Assembly: GCA_037953745.1 (NCBI GenBank)
Contig: JBAKBP010000187.1
Span: 1-64,000, forward strand
Direction: 5' to 3'
From: Lithodes maja
Lineage: Eukaryota > Arthropoda > Malacostraca > Decapoda > Lithodidae
DNA: 64,000 nucleotides
Below are positions 1 to 9,346 of this stretch, piece after piece. Made by a program: the position numbers and the translations under genes. Numbering within the stretch: position 1 is the first letter of the stretch; every line of letters starts with the position of its first letter. Below the pieces are notes generated by a model, which did no database searches, had not been told where the DNA came from, and saw only the letters and a list, made by a program, of their open reading frames with translations.

Positions 1-1689
1 TGAGTTTTTTCTCATTTGTTTACTCCGGGATGTATCGAGTAAGGTTAGGATATGCGTAGCAGGAGTGTCCTGGGCTGGTTGCCCGCAGTGCAGTGTATTT
101 TGGGTCGTGTGTTTAGGGCATCTATTTCGGATGTACCCTCGTGGTCCTGTTGTGGACTTGTGATCTTTTCACAGTTGAGTTAGCTTGTGATGCAGGCGGC
201 TTTCATTACGCGTGAATTAGGCTGCCTTTTATCTTTCTGATGAGGTAAGCGTTGCTTCTGACGTTCCCAGCGTATTTTTCTTTACTTAGTGAAGTTTTTT
301 CTGGGTCCCGAGTCAGTCTTCCCTTTGCCGGAAGTGTTTGTTACAGTGGTGTGTTGGCGGTGGTTCCTGTTGTGATATTTCCAGTGTTTTTTGTTTATAT
401 TTCAACATTTCTGATGCCGTCTACTTAGGCCTAGCCAGCCGCTCGTAGCTTTGCCACATGTACTAGTGTTATTATTTTATTGTATAAATATGTCCTACTG
501 TGTCATGTGTATCCGGGTTTAGTTGTGTATTGGCTAATTCCTCGGACTATGTTTGTTTCCTGGTTTAGTTGTGTATTGGCTAATTCCACGGATTATTGTG
601 TGGACCTAGGTTAGTCGTGCTTGGCTTTCTCTCGAGTCCAGTGTACGTTCAGATGGTGTCTGTTCGGGGTGGGTTACTTTCCGGCGGGTTTTTCTCAGTT
701 ACACCATGAAAAAACCCGGCCGAGAGCTGTGTTGGGCCACGCGTGGTGTCAACACAGGCTTGTGTCCCCGGCGAAGAGGTGTCTGTGGCTCTCCAGGACT
801 GTGTCTCTGTGTTGGTGCCTGTTGTCAGGCTCCCTTTTTAAATCCCGGCGGAATGGCTGTACCCATCTAAAACATTGTTCATGCGGACATATATTATGAG
901 GTTTTTCTACCCGGTTTTACAAACCACAGGAAAAACCTAGCTGTTGTTAAGGGCTTTCCTCCCCGGCGTTCTTTTACAAAGAAGTGGGGACAGGAACTTA
1001 TGGGGTTAACGTTTTGACATCTCATCTGGCGGGTGCACCTTGGTAGGGTGGGATGAACGACTAGGTCATTCAGTTAGTTAACCGATCCATTTTAGGTATA
1101 CTATATGTATCACCGCCTTTTTACACTTACGGCAATCGAAGGTTCAATTAGGGTTAACATCGTGTTGCACACCCGGCGGGTGCTCCGGAGAGGAGGAAAT
1201 AAGGAATTTACAATTCAAATTACGTTAACCTATTAATTGAGAGATACGGTTATGTATCGCCGCCTTCAAACTTACGGCGATCTTTTGTGAAAATTCGTTA
1301 GAAATCAGATCTCGTATCAGCCTGCCCTGAGTTATTCTGCTAAATAATTCAAGGGCCGGCGTCTTTGTGGGGGGTTGTTTTCCAAAAATTGAATCTTGAA
1401 ACAGTCACCTCCAGTAAAACTATAAACGCCATTCTGGTCCTTTATATTATGTCAGAGGGTATTCTTCACTTTCTTTAAGATATGTTTAGATATTCTGATC
1501 CCCTCCGCGTAGCGAGTTGTGATCGTTGTGTCATTACATCTCGTTACCCGGCGGGTTATTAACACTTGTGTGCGAACATGTTGGGTTAACCTTATGAGCA
1601 TTAATTCCTGGAAATTTTCTTTTTTTCCAGAGCTGGGCTCCGGCGGACCAATACAGACCCGGCAGTAGTTTTCTCCACCAGTCTCTGTC
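1..1689 (+). promoter_or_regulatory. DIRS copy 1 leader / 5' untranslated region
   Basis: No coding frame is supported here. The sequence is the reverse complement of the leader of copy 2 (about 25160-27147). It holds repeated modules: two near-copies of a block around 'agttgtgtattggctaattc' (525-590), and repeated stretches with GGCGATC/GGCGATAC next to CCGGCGGGT. The CCGGCG motif occurs roughly every 100-150 bp, always on this strand. It presumably contains the promoter and packaging or priming signals, but I cannot place a TATA box or initiator with confidence. Confidence 0.6.
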
Positions 1690-4300
1690 ATGGCTACCTT
1701 AGCCCCAGTCTTTGCTTTATGCATTACCCCTGCCTGTACCGGTATCCCTATTTTTGCGCACACTTTTTGCATCAAATGTGTTAAATGTCTGGACCGTTCA
1801 AGGGGTCTGTGGGTGATGCGCAACTGTTCCTTTTGCTCCCAATTAAGTGTCAAGGTCCTCCTCCGTGACAATGATAAGACCGCAGCGGTCGCATTAAGAG
1901 AAATTAGGCAACAGATGTCAGCATACACTACAATTGTAGCTCATAAATCACTTCAATGTGACAACGTCCCTCTGTGGGATAGGCTGCTGTTTGAACACCC
2001 TCCCCCTAAACGTACCTCTCGAGTAACTAGTCATAAGCCGGCGGAGACTGGTCAGGGTTCTGTGTCTTCTGCTGCTACTCCGAAACGTCCAAGAGAGCCT
2101 ACACCCCCGGCGGTAGCCTCCTCGTCTCGGGAGAGATCTCGGTCTAGGTCACCTCTCAGACACCAGCCACCTAGTCTTGCCTCTTCACCATCGAGTAAGA
2201 AGAGTAGGACGGGAAGTTCCACCAGTGGTTACGGCGATAAATCCTCCAAATCAAAGAGTAGTTCACGGTCACACCGGAGCCATAAATCTTCGAAAAAGGA
2301 TTCCCATAGTAGAAAGGCCTCCCTACATTCGCCAGTTTCTAGTGCTTCTCATCGTACCTCTACCCCAGACAGAGTTTGTGTTCGGTCTCAAGAGCCCAGT
2401 ACAGTGCCGGTACCTAAAGATGATTTACCCATTAACATTTTAACCCTGGAATTGGAGAGTTCAGGGGGTTCAGTGATTGAGAGTGTTTCAGACTCACAAG
2501 AGAGTGTAGGCCAAGGCCTCGGTGTTTGGCGATTTTCTCGGCCGGGGTCTGACCACCCACTTCCAGCTCAACCTAGTCACACAGGGGCTGACGTCCACAG
2601 GGACGCGGCGATCCCATCCTCTATTCCTGACTTATCTTGGCAACAAGGTACCCCAGCTTCGGCGGGTTCTTCTCAGGAGGATCAGGAGGAAAAAGACGAG
2701 GTTTCAATAATTTCGGATATGGAAGGGCAAGAGTCGGGTTCAGGCTTAGACGCCGCACAGGATAATAATGATTCACCAGTAAGTACATCATCAAGTCATT
2801 TTGTCACTGCAAAGGAAATTGATGGGCTCCTTAGTAATGCCTTATCTAAATTTTTTGGCCAACAACAGGAAACTCCCACAGTGGACTTGGGAGCTCCCAC
2901 GACAAGTTCTACGGTACGGCCTCTGATTGCTTTAACTCAGATCCCTCACCCTCCCACTCTGTCACCATCAGTGGTTACTAGGCCTGCTACGGCGGCATTG
3001 ACCACTTCGAATGTAAGGGTGATAACGGATGTTAATCCACCCCCTCTAGACAAGGCGCCTCTCAGAAAGGTAGCTATGCCCTTGCTTTACGGACCAGACG
3101 AGTCATGGGTCCTTTTGACCCCCACTAAACCAGAGCTAGCCCAACCTACCTTGTCAGGGGAACTCCCAGTACCGCGTGAGTGGGTCATCCAGGGCAACAA
3201 ATCTAAGAAATTAAGGGCCTTGGATACTTTGGGAAATGTACTAGACGTTAATATAAAGGCTATACCTAGTTATTATCACCAGGACTATTTTGTTTATGCT
3301 TCTAAGCCAGCTTTACCCCCTGCCTCAGCTTCAAAATTGTTTTCAGACTGGTCTAAGCTGGACGGGTTTAATGATATTAAGACTCTGTCAGCTCTCACTC
3401 CCGAACGAACTTCATTTACAAACCGTCACAGACCAAGCAGCTAATCCAGTCTTGAAGGTGGGGCAGTTGGGTCCAGGACCTTGGGTCGAATGGGAGACAG
3501 AGGCTCAAAACTTTGCGACCACATTTACTTCCAAAACTTCCCACCAGATCCCTCAAGATACTCATTCTTGGTTCTCCATGCCAGTGTGTTCTGCCGGCGG
3601 AGTCCCTTCAGCTTTGTTTGCTTTCTTAGCTGCCCCTAAAATTAATCTTTGTGAGCTAAAAGACCCTTTCACTACCCCTACCCCAACTCACCTAGACAGA
3701 GAATTTAGGCTAAGGGGGAAAGCTTTTCGCCTATTCTCCCAATACATAGTGTCTCAACAGATAGCAAAGTCTTTGCTCCGGTCCACTCAGGCAATCGCAG
3801 ACACGGATGCCAGACGATCGGTTGAATTGTCCCGGCGACTGCTTCTTCAGTCGTCAATCCAATCTCTGGGTGACATCCGCACCGCCTTGCTTGAGGCGGT
3901 ACGAGCGAGGCAAGACCTCAGAATGTCTTTAGTCCGCAAACTGCCTGATCGCATTGCAAATCAGGTGGTCATGTCACCAGAACTTACTCCCTCTTTAATG
4001 TCCCCTGACGTGTGGCGAACGGTGTTTAATATGGCGCAGGCCTTTAAACACAGTCCCACCCCTTCTAAGAAACCTGCTTTTAACTTCCCCAAGCCCAGGC
4101 CAGCCGCTAAGGCTCAGCCGGGGGCATCTAAGCCCTTTCTTCCACCTAAATCCTCCCCTTCCCCTCAAGGTCAGTACAGGCATCGACAGAGTAGGTTTTC
4201 AGGTCAGCGAGGACGCGGCCATAATAAGCCAGGTCAGGGCCCGTCTTCGGCCAACACCAGCCAGCCGGCGAAGCGCCCAGCACCACCAACTCCACCATAA
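1690..4300 (+). pseudogene. DIRS copy 1 gag (ORF1), one frameshift
   Basis: Gag-like structural/nucleic-acid-binding protein. The ATG at 1690 opens a Cys/His-rich N-terminus (residues ~10-65: spaced C, AHTFCIKCVKC, then CSFC) that recurs in copies 2, 3 and 4. A Ser/Arg/Lys-rich linker (~115-230) and a conserved block ending at SALTPE follow. The frame then switches: the first frame stops at 3444 while homology continues in the -1 frame from about 3411 to the stop at 4298-4300. The cause is visible: a GAAC tandem duplication at 3403-3410. The C-terminal half has the conserved RTALLEAVRARQDLR block and ends in an RG/Pro-rich basic tail (FSGQRGRG). No CCHC zinc knuckle is seen. Confidence 0.85.
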
Positions 4301-4326
4301 AAAAAATAAAGTCTCTCTCACTCCCG

Positions 4327-6252
4327 GTGCCAATCTTAAGGCCGGCGGATCCGAGGATAGTACAGCCGGCGAACCCTTGTCTGCTAACTGGGTCGTTCCG
4401 AACGTGTCACCAAGCATGGCCTTTAAACACTTGGGCCCGGATGGTGGCACGCAAAGGCATCACTTGGCAGTGGCTCCGGCGACCTCGCTTACGTCAGCCG
4501 ACAACGGCGAATTTTGTTTCTTTAGAGGTGGAGTCACTGGTCCAGGAAATTATTGCCAAGAATGTCATCATCCTGGTCCCCCCAAATTACCCTGTATTCA
4601 CGTCCAAGCTATTTTTGGTTCCCAAAAGGGACAGTGTTCAGATGAGACCGGTCGTAGACCTGTCTTATCTGAACCTTCACATTCACAACGAGTCTTTCCG
4701 AATGTTAACAGTACACCAAATCAGGCTAACACTTCCGCCGGGAGGTTGGATGTGTTCCCTGGACCTGACAGACGCCTATTGGCACGTATCGGTCAACAAA
4801 AGATTTCAAAGGTTTCTGGCCTTACGGATCAGGCACCAAAATTTTGTTTTTCAACGGATGCCATTCGGTTTGAACCTGGCACCTCGATTATTCACGAAAT
4901 TAGTCCGGCAAGCCCTGATGCCGTTGTTAAAGCAAGGAATCAGAGTTTTGTGGTACCTAGACGACTGGCTGGTGGTGGCAGAGACAGAACAATTATGCAT
5001 AAAACATGTCAACATCATTTTAAATCATGTCAAAACTCTAGGGTTCAAGGTAAATCTGGTAAAGTCAAACCTTGTTCCCTCACAAGTAATTCAGTGGATA
5101 GGGCTGGTCTGGGACACGGCTTCTCTCACTCTGAGTCAGAGTGTGGACAATCGCAACAGGTTTCGCAGGAAACTGTTCATGTTTCTTCACAGTCTGACTA
5201 CGACGCGAAGGGTCTGGGAGTCTCTGGTCGGCTCTCTCAACTGGATTCAACTAACTGTTATGTTGGGCCGGTTGAAAGTAAAACGTTTAATATTGGAAGG
5301 CAACAAATATTTCCCACTCTTACCGGCGGGAAAATTATGGCCCATCCCGAAATTAATCCACTCCTTACTAGCGGTCTGGGCGAAGAAGGAAACGTTGCAC
5401 TCAATAATGTCATGGACCTCTCCTCCGCCAACGGTATGGGTAGACACGGATGCGTCAGGCACAATAGGTTGGGGATTTCAGTCAAATCAGGGGCACCAGG
5501 GTCAGGGGCTTTGGTCCCACTTAGAAACCTCCCACATCAATGTCAAAGAATTACTAGTCCCCTTGTTTTTCCTTCAGGCTCACGGCCCTGCTTTACGGGG
5601 CAAGTCAGTGGCCTTCAGAATGGACAATCTGAACGCAGTTCACTGTATTCAGAAACAGGGGTCAACGAGGTCAAGGAAGTTGCTAAACGTGTCGGAAGAG
5701 ATTTTTACTCTAGCCAACAGACTAGACATTTATCTTCATGCATCTTATCTCCCAGGCGTAGCAAACGTCTGGGCAGACGCTCTGTCCCGGAGACAGAGCA
5801 CGACAGTAGAATGGGAGCTCAAGCAACCCATTTTCAACCTAATGATTGCAGAGCTCTCCCATCCACAAGTGGATCTGTTTGCGTCCGAGGAGAATCACAA
5901 ACTCCCTCTATACCTCACCTGCCGGACGATAACGCCGGCAGGGGGGCCAGACGCACTAGTGACAGACTGGAACAGATGGAGCTCCATCTATCTGTTTCCG
6001 CCGCCAGACGCGTCACTAATGTGCCACGTAGTGAACAAACTACGAGATTATCGAGGCTTAGTCTCGCTAGTCGCACCCCTGTGGCCGGCGCAGTTGTGGT
6101 ACCAGCAATTAAAGACGTGGTGCCCGCACCCGGTGTCGCTCCCGGTCGGGTATTTCCACTTAGACACGATTGGCAACCTAGCGACCTCGCTGACTTTTGC
6201 ATTATGGACATTCAGGAGACCAAATGGCTGGCACCATACGGTAGAGAAGTGA
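4327..6252 (+). CDS. DIRS copy 1 reverse transcriptase / RNase H
   Basis: Copies element RNA into DNA. RT blocks are seen in order: LFLVPKRDS..MRPVVDLSYLN, MCSLDLTDAYWHV (motif A Asp), FQRMPFGLNLAPRLFTK, and WYLDDWLVV (catalytic Asp codons at 4960 and 4963). RNase H follows: WVDTDASGTIGWGF (Asp codon 5449), NVKELL, RMDNLNAV and WADALSRR. The frame is open upstream across the gag stop; the first ATG in frame is at 4441, so the native start (reinitiation or -1 shift from gag) is unclear. It ends about 70 bp into the conserved YR segment. No inactivating change seen in the domains. Confidence 0.9.
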   Translation: MPILRPADPRIVQPANPCLLTGSFRTCHQAWPLNTWARMVARKGITWQWLRRPRLRQPTTANFVSLEVESLVQEIIAKNVIILVPPNYPVFTSKLFLVPKRDSVQMRPVVDLSYLNLHIHNESFRMLTVHQIRLTLPPGGWMCSLDLTDAYWHVSVNKRFQRFLALRIRHQNFVFQRMPFGLNLAPRLFTKLVRQALMPLLKQGIRVLWYLDDWLVVAETEQLCIKHVNIILNHVKTLGFKVNLVKSNLVPSQVIQWIGLVWDTASLTLSQSVDNRNRFRRKLFMFLHSLTTTRRVWESLVGSLNWIQLTVMLGRLKVKRLILEGNKYFPLLPAGKLWPIPKLIHSLLAVWAKKETLHSIMSWTSPPPTVWVDTDASGTIGWGFQSNQGHQGQGLWSHLETSHINVKELLVPLFFLQAHGPALRGKSVAFRMDNLNAVHCIQKQGSTRSRKLLNVSEEIFTLANRLDIYLHASYLPGVANVWADALSRRQSTTVEWELKQPIFNLMIAELSHPQVDLFASEENHKLPLYLTCRTITPAGGPDALVTDWNRWSSIYLFPPPDASLMCHVVNKLRDYRGLVSLVAPLWPAQLWYQQLKTWCPHPVSLPVGYFHLDTIGNLATSLTFALWTFRRPNGWHHTVEK

Positions 6253-7184
6253 CCAATAAATTATTGAATCAATATACTCAGTCTACGAAACGACAGTATC
6301 ACTCACATTGGCAAGCCTTTACTTCTTGGATCATTAGAACAGAACAGACTGTGCCCTCAGTAGCATTAGTGTTTAATTATTTAAATTATCTGTTTGAACA
6401 GAAACATTTATCTGTGGTAACGTTAAAGAATCACTTAACTGCAATTAGAGTGCCCTTTTTAGACCTTACAGGTCTCTCCATTCCGGGGGCAGAGGAAACA
6501 GGTTTTATGAGGGCATGTTTTAAACTCCGCCCACCTCCCCGTCAGCTCATGCCCACTTGGTCTCTGGACAAGGCATTGTCTTTACTTCACTCTCGTCTGT
6601 ACCAAAACACTGCAGATTTTGCATTACTCTTAAAAAAGGCTGTATTCCTTTTGGCCTTGGCCACCGGGAACAGAGTGTCTGAGCTGGCGGCGATGAGCAA
6701 CACACCTAATTGCCTTAGGTTTGGTAGACTTAATAAATGTATACACATTGCACCTTCCCCGGGATTTGTAGCCAAGAATGAGCACAGTGCTCACGTGTTT
6801 TCTGAGTTCACGGTGCCGGCGTTAAAAAGGGGAAAGGTGCATCATAATCTATGTCCAGTGCAAGCTCTAACCAAATATTTGAGGGTGGCTCCTCTAAACC
6901 CCCAAGGTGCTTTATGGGTAGCGAGTACGGGTAAACGCTTACTGAAACGGAGATTAGCTTCTCTTCTGGTCGAAGTCATTAAAGAGAGTAATCCCGGCGT
7001 TGTGGGTCGGGCCCACGATTTACGCAAATGGGCAGCCTCTTTACGTTTCCTGAAGAATTTTTCAGTAGAAGATATTTCGTCCACACAGTTGTGGGCGTCT
7101 AATCATACGTTTTTGACTAGATACTTGTCAGTTACTCTAGACAAACCTTCCTTACCATGTATAGCTTTAAGGCAGAGGGTCTAG
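4416..7184 (+). CDS. DIRS copy 1 tyrosine recombinase with long N-terminal overlap frame
   Basis: The YR domain (about 6170-7184) would integrate the circular DNA by site-specific recombination. Catalytic residues: Arg in TGNRVSELA (codon 6672), HDLRKW (His 7014, Arg 7023) and Tyr in LTRYLS (codon 7122). The N-terminal SAM-like core-binding part includes YTQSTKRQYHSHWQAF. The same frame stays open upstream to the first ATG at 4416, giving about 590 codons that lie entirely over RT/RNase H in another frame. DIRS elements are known for overlapping pol and YR frames, but whether this N-terminal part is translated is unproven; copy 3 has homologous open segments. The product could start much closer to 6150. 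Confidence 0.85.
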   Translation: MAFKHLGPDGGTQRHHLAVAPATSLTSADNGEFCFFRGGVTGPGNYCQECHHPGPPKLPCIHVQAIFGSQKGQCSDETGRRPVLSEPSHSQRVFPNVNSTPNQANTSAGRLDVFPGPDRRLLARIGQQKISKVSGLTDQAPKFCFSTDAIRFEPGTSIIHEISPASPDAVVKARNQSFVVPRRLAGGGRDRTIMHKTCQHHFKSCQNSRVQGKSGKVKPCSLTSNSVDRAGLGHGFSHSESECGQSQQVSQETVHVSSQSDYDAKGLGVSGRLSQLDSTNCYVGPVESKTFNIGRQQIFPTLTGGKIMAHPEINPLLTSGLGEEGNVALNNVMDLSSANGMGRHGCVRHNRLGISVKSGAPGSGALVPLRNLPHQCQRITSPLVFPSGSRPCFTGQVSGLQNGQSERSSLYSETGVNEVKEVAKRVGRDFYSSQQTRHLSSCILSPRRSKRLGRRSVPETEHDSRMGAQATHFQPNDCRALPSTSGSVCVRGESQTPSIPHLPDDNAGRGARRTSDRLEQMELHLSVSAARRVTNVPRSEQTTRLSRLSLASRTPVAGAVVVPAIKDVVPAPGVAPGRVFPLRHDWQPSDLADFCIMDIQETKWLAPYGREVTNKLLNQYTQSTKRQYHSHWQAFTSWIIRTEQTVPSVALVFNYLNYLFEQKHLSVVTLKNHLTAIRVPFLDLTGLSIPGAEETGFMRACFKLRPPPRQLMPTWSLDKALSLLHSRLYQNTADFALLLKKAVFLLALATGNRVSELAAMSNTPNCLRFGRLNKCIHIAPSPGFVAKNEHSAHVFSEFTVPALKRGKVHHNLCPVQALTKYLRVAPLNPQGALWVASTGKRLLKRRLASLLVEVIKESNPGVVGRAHDLRKWAASLRFLKNFSVEDISSTQLWASNHTFLTRYLSVTLDKPSLPCIALRQRV

Positions 7185-7736
7185 GTGGCCCTTCAGTCAC
7201 TTTTGTTTACTTTCAAGAAAAGGAGGGGGGGGGGGGGTGCAGTCAGTTGACATAGGACACCCTAGACCCCGCCAGAGTATAAGAGCTGTGATACAATTTA
7301 TGGTTAATGTGATATGAAAATTTCTCGCTTACGAGAAATTGTGATAGTACAAAACAACGGGGTTGTTATAGTAGTTTTAGCTGTGAAAGCAATTTAATAT
7401 TAAACAGTGAAGATTTTTTGCAAATTATCTCCACGATTATTTTGGGGTTTATTATGTGCACATGTAAACTTATAACTTGTTATTTTTGTCACCACTCGTT
7501 GAGTGGGGTGCCTTTGTAACTACAGATCTGTTCACAGAATCTTCAGAGTTACCCCTTTTTTGTCAAGCAGGCTTCTTTGAAGCACGCACCTGCCTGAACC
7601 CCTTTCTTGTATATGTATGGTCTACGCCATAGTTAAATATATTTTCAAAGTAAGAATACTATGTGGTTGTTTTTATTATCTGCTTTTCTAGAGTTAAGAT
7701 ATGATTACGAATGTCCCCCTCCAGTCTTAGAAATCA
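7185..7736 (+). other. DIRS copy 1 3' untranslated region
   Basis: Non-coding and AT-rich; matches in reverse the sequence left of the YR of copy 2 (19540-20229), including a run of 11 or more G at about 7227 and the block with CTAGACCCCGCC. A short perfect hairpin TTTCTCGCTTACGAGAAA lies at 7320-7337. No polyadenylation signal could be assigned with confidence. Confidence 0.6.
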
Positions 7737-7842
7737 GGCATGTTCGTCAATGATGGAGGGGCCACTAATAAATTATAGGTTTGACTCCTGTAAGGAGATA
7801 AAGAAAACCTAATATTTAGTAGTGGCCCCGTAATCATTGACG
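7737..7842 (+). repeat. DIRS copy 1 internal complementary region
   Basis: A 106-bp imperfect palindrome whose arms are GTCAATGATGG-AGGGGCCACTA and TAGTGGCCCCGTAATCATTGAC. Half corresponds to the 5' terminus (ending AATAAAT, as at 27522) and half to the complement of the 3' terminus (ending ACCTATAATTT, as at 8903). This is the DIRS ICR layout, used as template to join element ends. Equivalent regions: 19433-19539 and 31748-31852. Confidence 0.85.
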
Positions 7843-7888
7843 ACTGGGGCCCTCCCGACCGTCCCCTTCCCATTCGTTGATGTATTAA

Positions 7889-8517
7889 CCCGGGAGCTGC
7901 GGGAAGACTCTTAAGAGTTCCCCCGGCGGACTGCGGGAAGACTCTCTGGAGTAAGTAAAACTAAAAATCAACTTTTTACATCGAAAAAAAAAAAAAAAAT
8001 ATTTTTATTTTTTTATTTTTTTATTATTTTTGTTTGGCCCCTGGGCCATGCAAAATCTCAGTCCTCTACCTCCCCTCCTTCCCCACTTTCCTCCTATTCC
8101 TCAGTTATCACCTATTTTCCCTATTATTCCCTTATTCTGAGGTATATTTTCGTGCTAACATTAGCGAGTTGCAAGCAGGGTGTTGTCATCACTGATGGCC
8201 ATCGAGTGCAAGAGAGAGAGAGAGAGTATCGATCGACTGTGTCGCAGTGGCCTTGGGGAAAATGGGCGGGAAGGTAGCTTGCCTCACCCATACATTATAC
8301 AACTCGCGGGCTATATCTCCGATTTTGACCATCCAAACGCTGTTTTCACTCGTTTTATTGTTGTTTCAGGTTAATACCTTTATAATCAACCCATAATAGG
8401 CGCATATGGATAATTATTAATGCTATTAATGGTACAATGAATATTTTAGTGACGAAAAACCTCAAATACGTCAGCACAGGGGGAGGTTTTCATTTACCCC
8501 CGTGCGCACTTCAGAGG
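7889..8517. mobile_element. TTAA-flanked insertion (piggyBac-type or MITE) in DIRS copy 1
   Basis: Copy 2 has an uninterrupted site here (TTAA at 19387-19390); copy 1 has 629 extra bases between TTAA at 7885-7888 and TTAA at 8518-8521. TTAA duplication is the signature of piggyBac-superfamily insertion. The ends (left CCCGGGAGCTG, right complement CCTCTGAAGTG) are only weakly similar to each other and no transposase is present, so it is a non-autonomous element. It contains poly-A/T-rich sequence (7984-8030) and a (GA)n run at 8211-8226. Confidence 0.75.
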
Positions 8518-8521
8518 TTAA

Positions 8522-8903
8522 GGATTTTGGTTTACTTGATATGTCAGTGAAGGAGGAATGACGCCTGAATCAGCGTCTGGTCAAAGATCCACACAAGTAC
8601 ATCCACGATATGATGGAAAGCTTATTGGATAGTTATTCTTATTTTCTTTTTGTTTTTATTTTTTACGAAGTTTTTTCGTAGTGAGAACCCAATTCATAAT
8701 GACTGAAGCCATGAGTGAGGTCGCATGCGCTCATGATGAAGGCTCCTCAGTTTTTAAATGCTCTGCGCGGTAGATTCAAAACTACGGCGGATTAGTGTTT
8801 GAAGAGGATGCCTTATGTAATAGGCATGTTCGTCAATGATTACGGGGCCACTACTAAATATTAGGTTTTCTTTATCTCCTTACAGGAGTCAAACCTATAA
8901 TTT
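8522..8903 (+). repeat. DIRS copy 1 3' inverted terminal repeat
   Basis: Matches the ITRs of copy 2 at both of its ends (19004-19386 directly inverted, and 27211-27522). It contains the block GACGCCTGAATCAGCGTC (8560-8577, itself palindromic), a hairpin ACGAAGTTTTTTCGT (8664-8678), then the terminal segment from GTCAATGATTACGGGG to ACCTATAATTT. The 3' ITR is about 50 bp longer at its outer end than the 5' ITR, as in the ICR. Confidence 0.85.
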
Positions 8904-9346
8904 AGTAATGGTTCCGTAGTCAATGACGTAAAGCGGCCCTCCCTCCTCCCTCTTCCCATTAACATGCGCAACTTTGTACTATGAAGGACGTATAAACCCA
9001 GCGTGACCAGCGGGGGGACGCGTGCAAGGTTAGGTCTGTATAACGGCGCACAAGTTGATTTATTAAGACAACATTCATAGTTTCTAATCTTTACTCATAA
9101 AAAATTTCTTTCTTTTTCTAATGGTTACCTTTTTTAATGACGTTCCCTAAGAACTAAGTAAAGGGTTTCACTCTAGGATGTACTTTTTATATATTTGGGT
9201 CGCGTTATGCTTTCTCCGGGACCCTCACGGGGGTCTCCGGGAGCCCTTATATATATAAGGCTCTCACGTCATTGACTACGGAACCATTACTAAATAGTTA
9301 GTTTTCCTTCCTTCCCTTCGGGTTGTCAAACCCATATTAATGGAAG
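8904..9346 (+). mobile_element. Short non-autonomous DIRS-like element, other subfamily
   Basis: Begins AGTAATGGTTCCGTAGTC and has the exact inverted counterpart at 9266-9292. Beyond that repeat it continues to about 9346 with a segment laid out like the 3' terminus of copies 1-3 (AACCATTACTAAATAG, pyrimidine-rich loop, TCAAACCCATATTA). So both termini look DIRS-like but diverged, with only about 330 bp of unrecognised non-coding sequence between. It starts at the very base where copy 1 ends. Confidence 0.6.

Larger units (their letters stand above)
1..8903 (+). mobile_element. DIRS-type tyrosine-recombinase retrotransposon, copy 1 (5' end outside window)
   Basis: Order seen: ~1.7-kb leader, gag, RT/RNase H, tyrosine recombinase (YR), internal complementary region (ICR), 3' inverted terminal repeat (ITR). 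DIRS elements use a YR instead of an integrase and replicate through a circle whose joint is templated by the ICR. The ICR at 7737-7842 reads as the 3' terminus joined to the complement of the 5' terminus, as expected. Alignment by eye with copy 2 (19004-27522) suggests about 375 bp of 5' ITR lie beyond position 1. The RT YLDD box, RNase H DTDAS and YR R-HxxR-Y residues are all intact; the only clear lesion is a 4-bp duplication in gag. A TTAA-flanked insertion sits between ICR and ITR. Probably young. Confidence 0.9.

Noticed and set aside
1452..1928. 158-codon antisense frame over the start of DIRS gag
   Set aside because: It mirrors the conserved gag N-terminus and shows no domain of its own.
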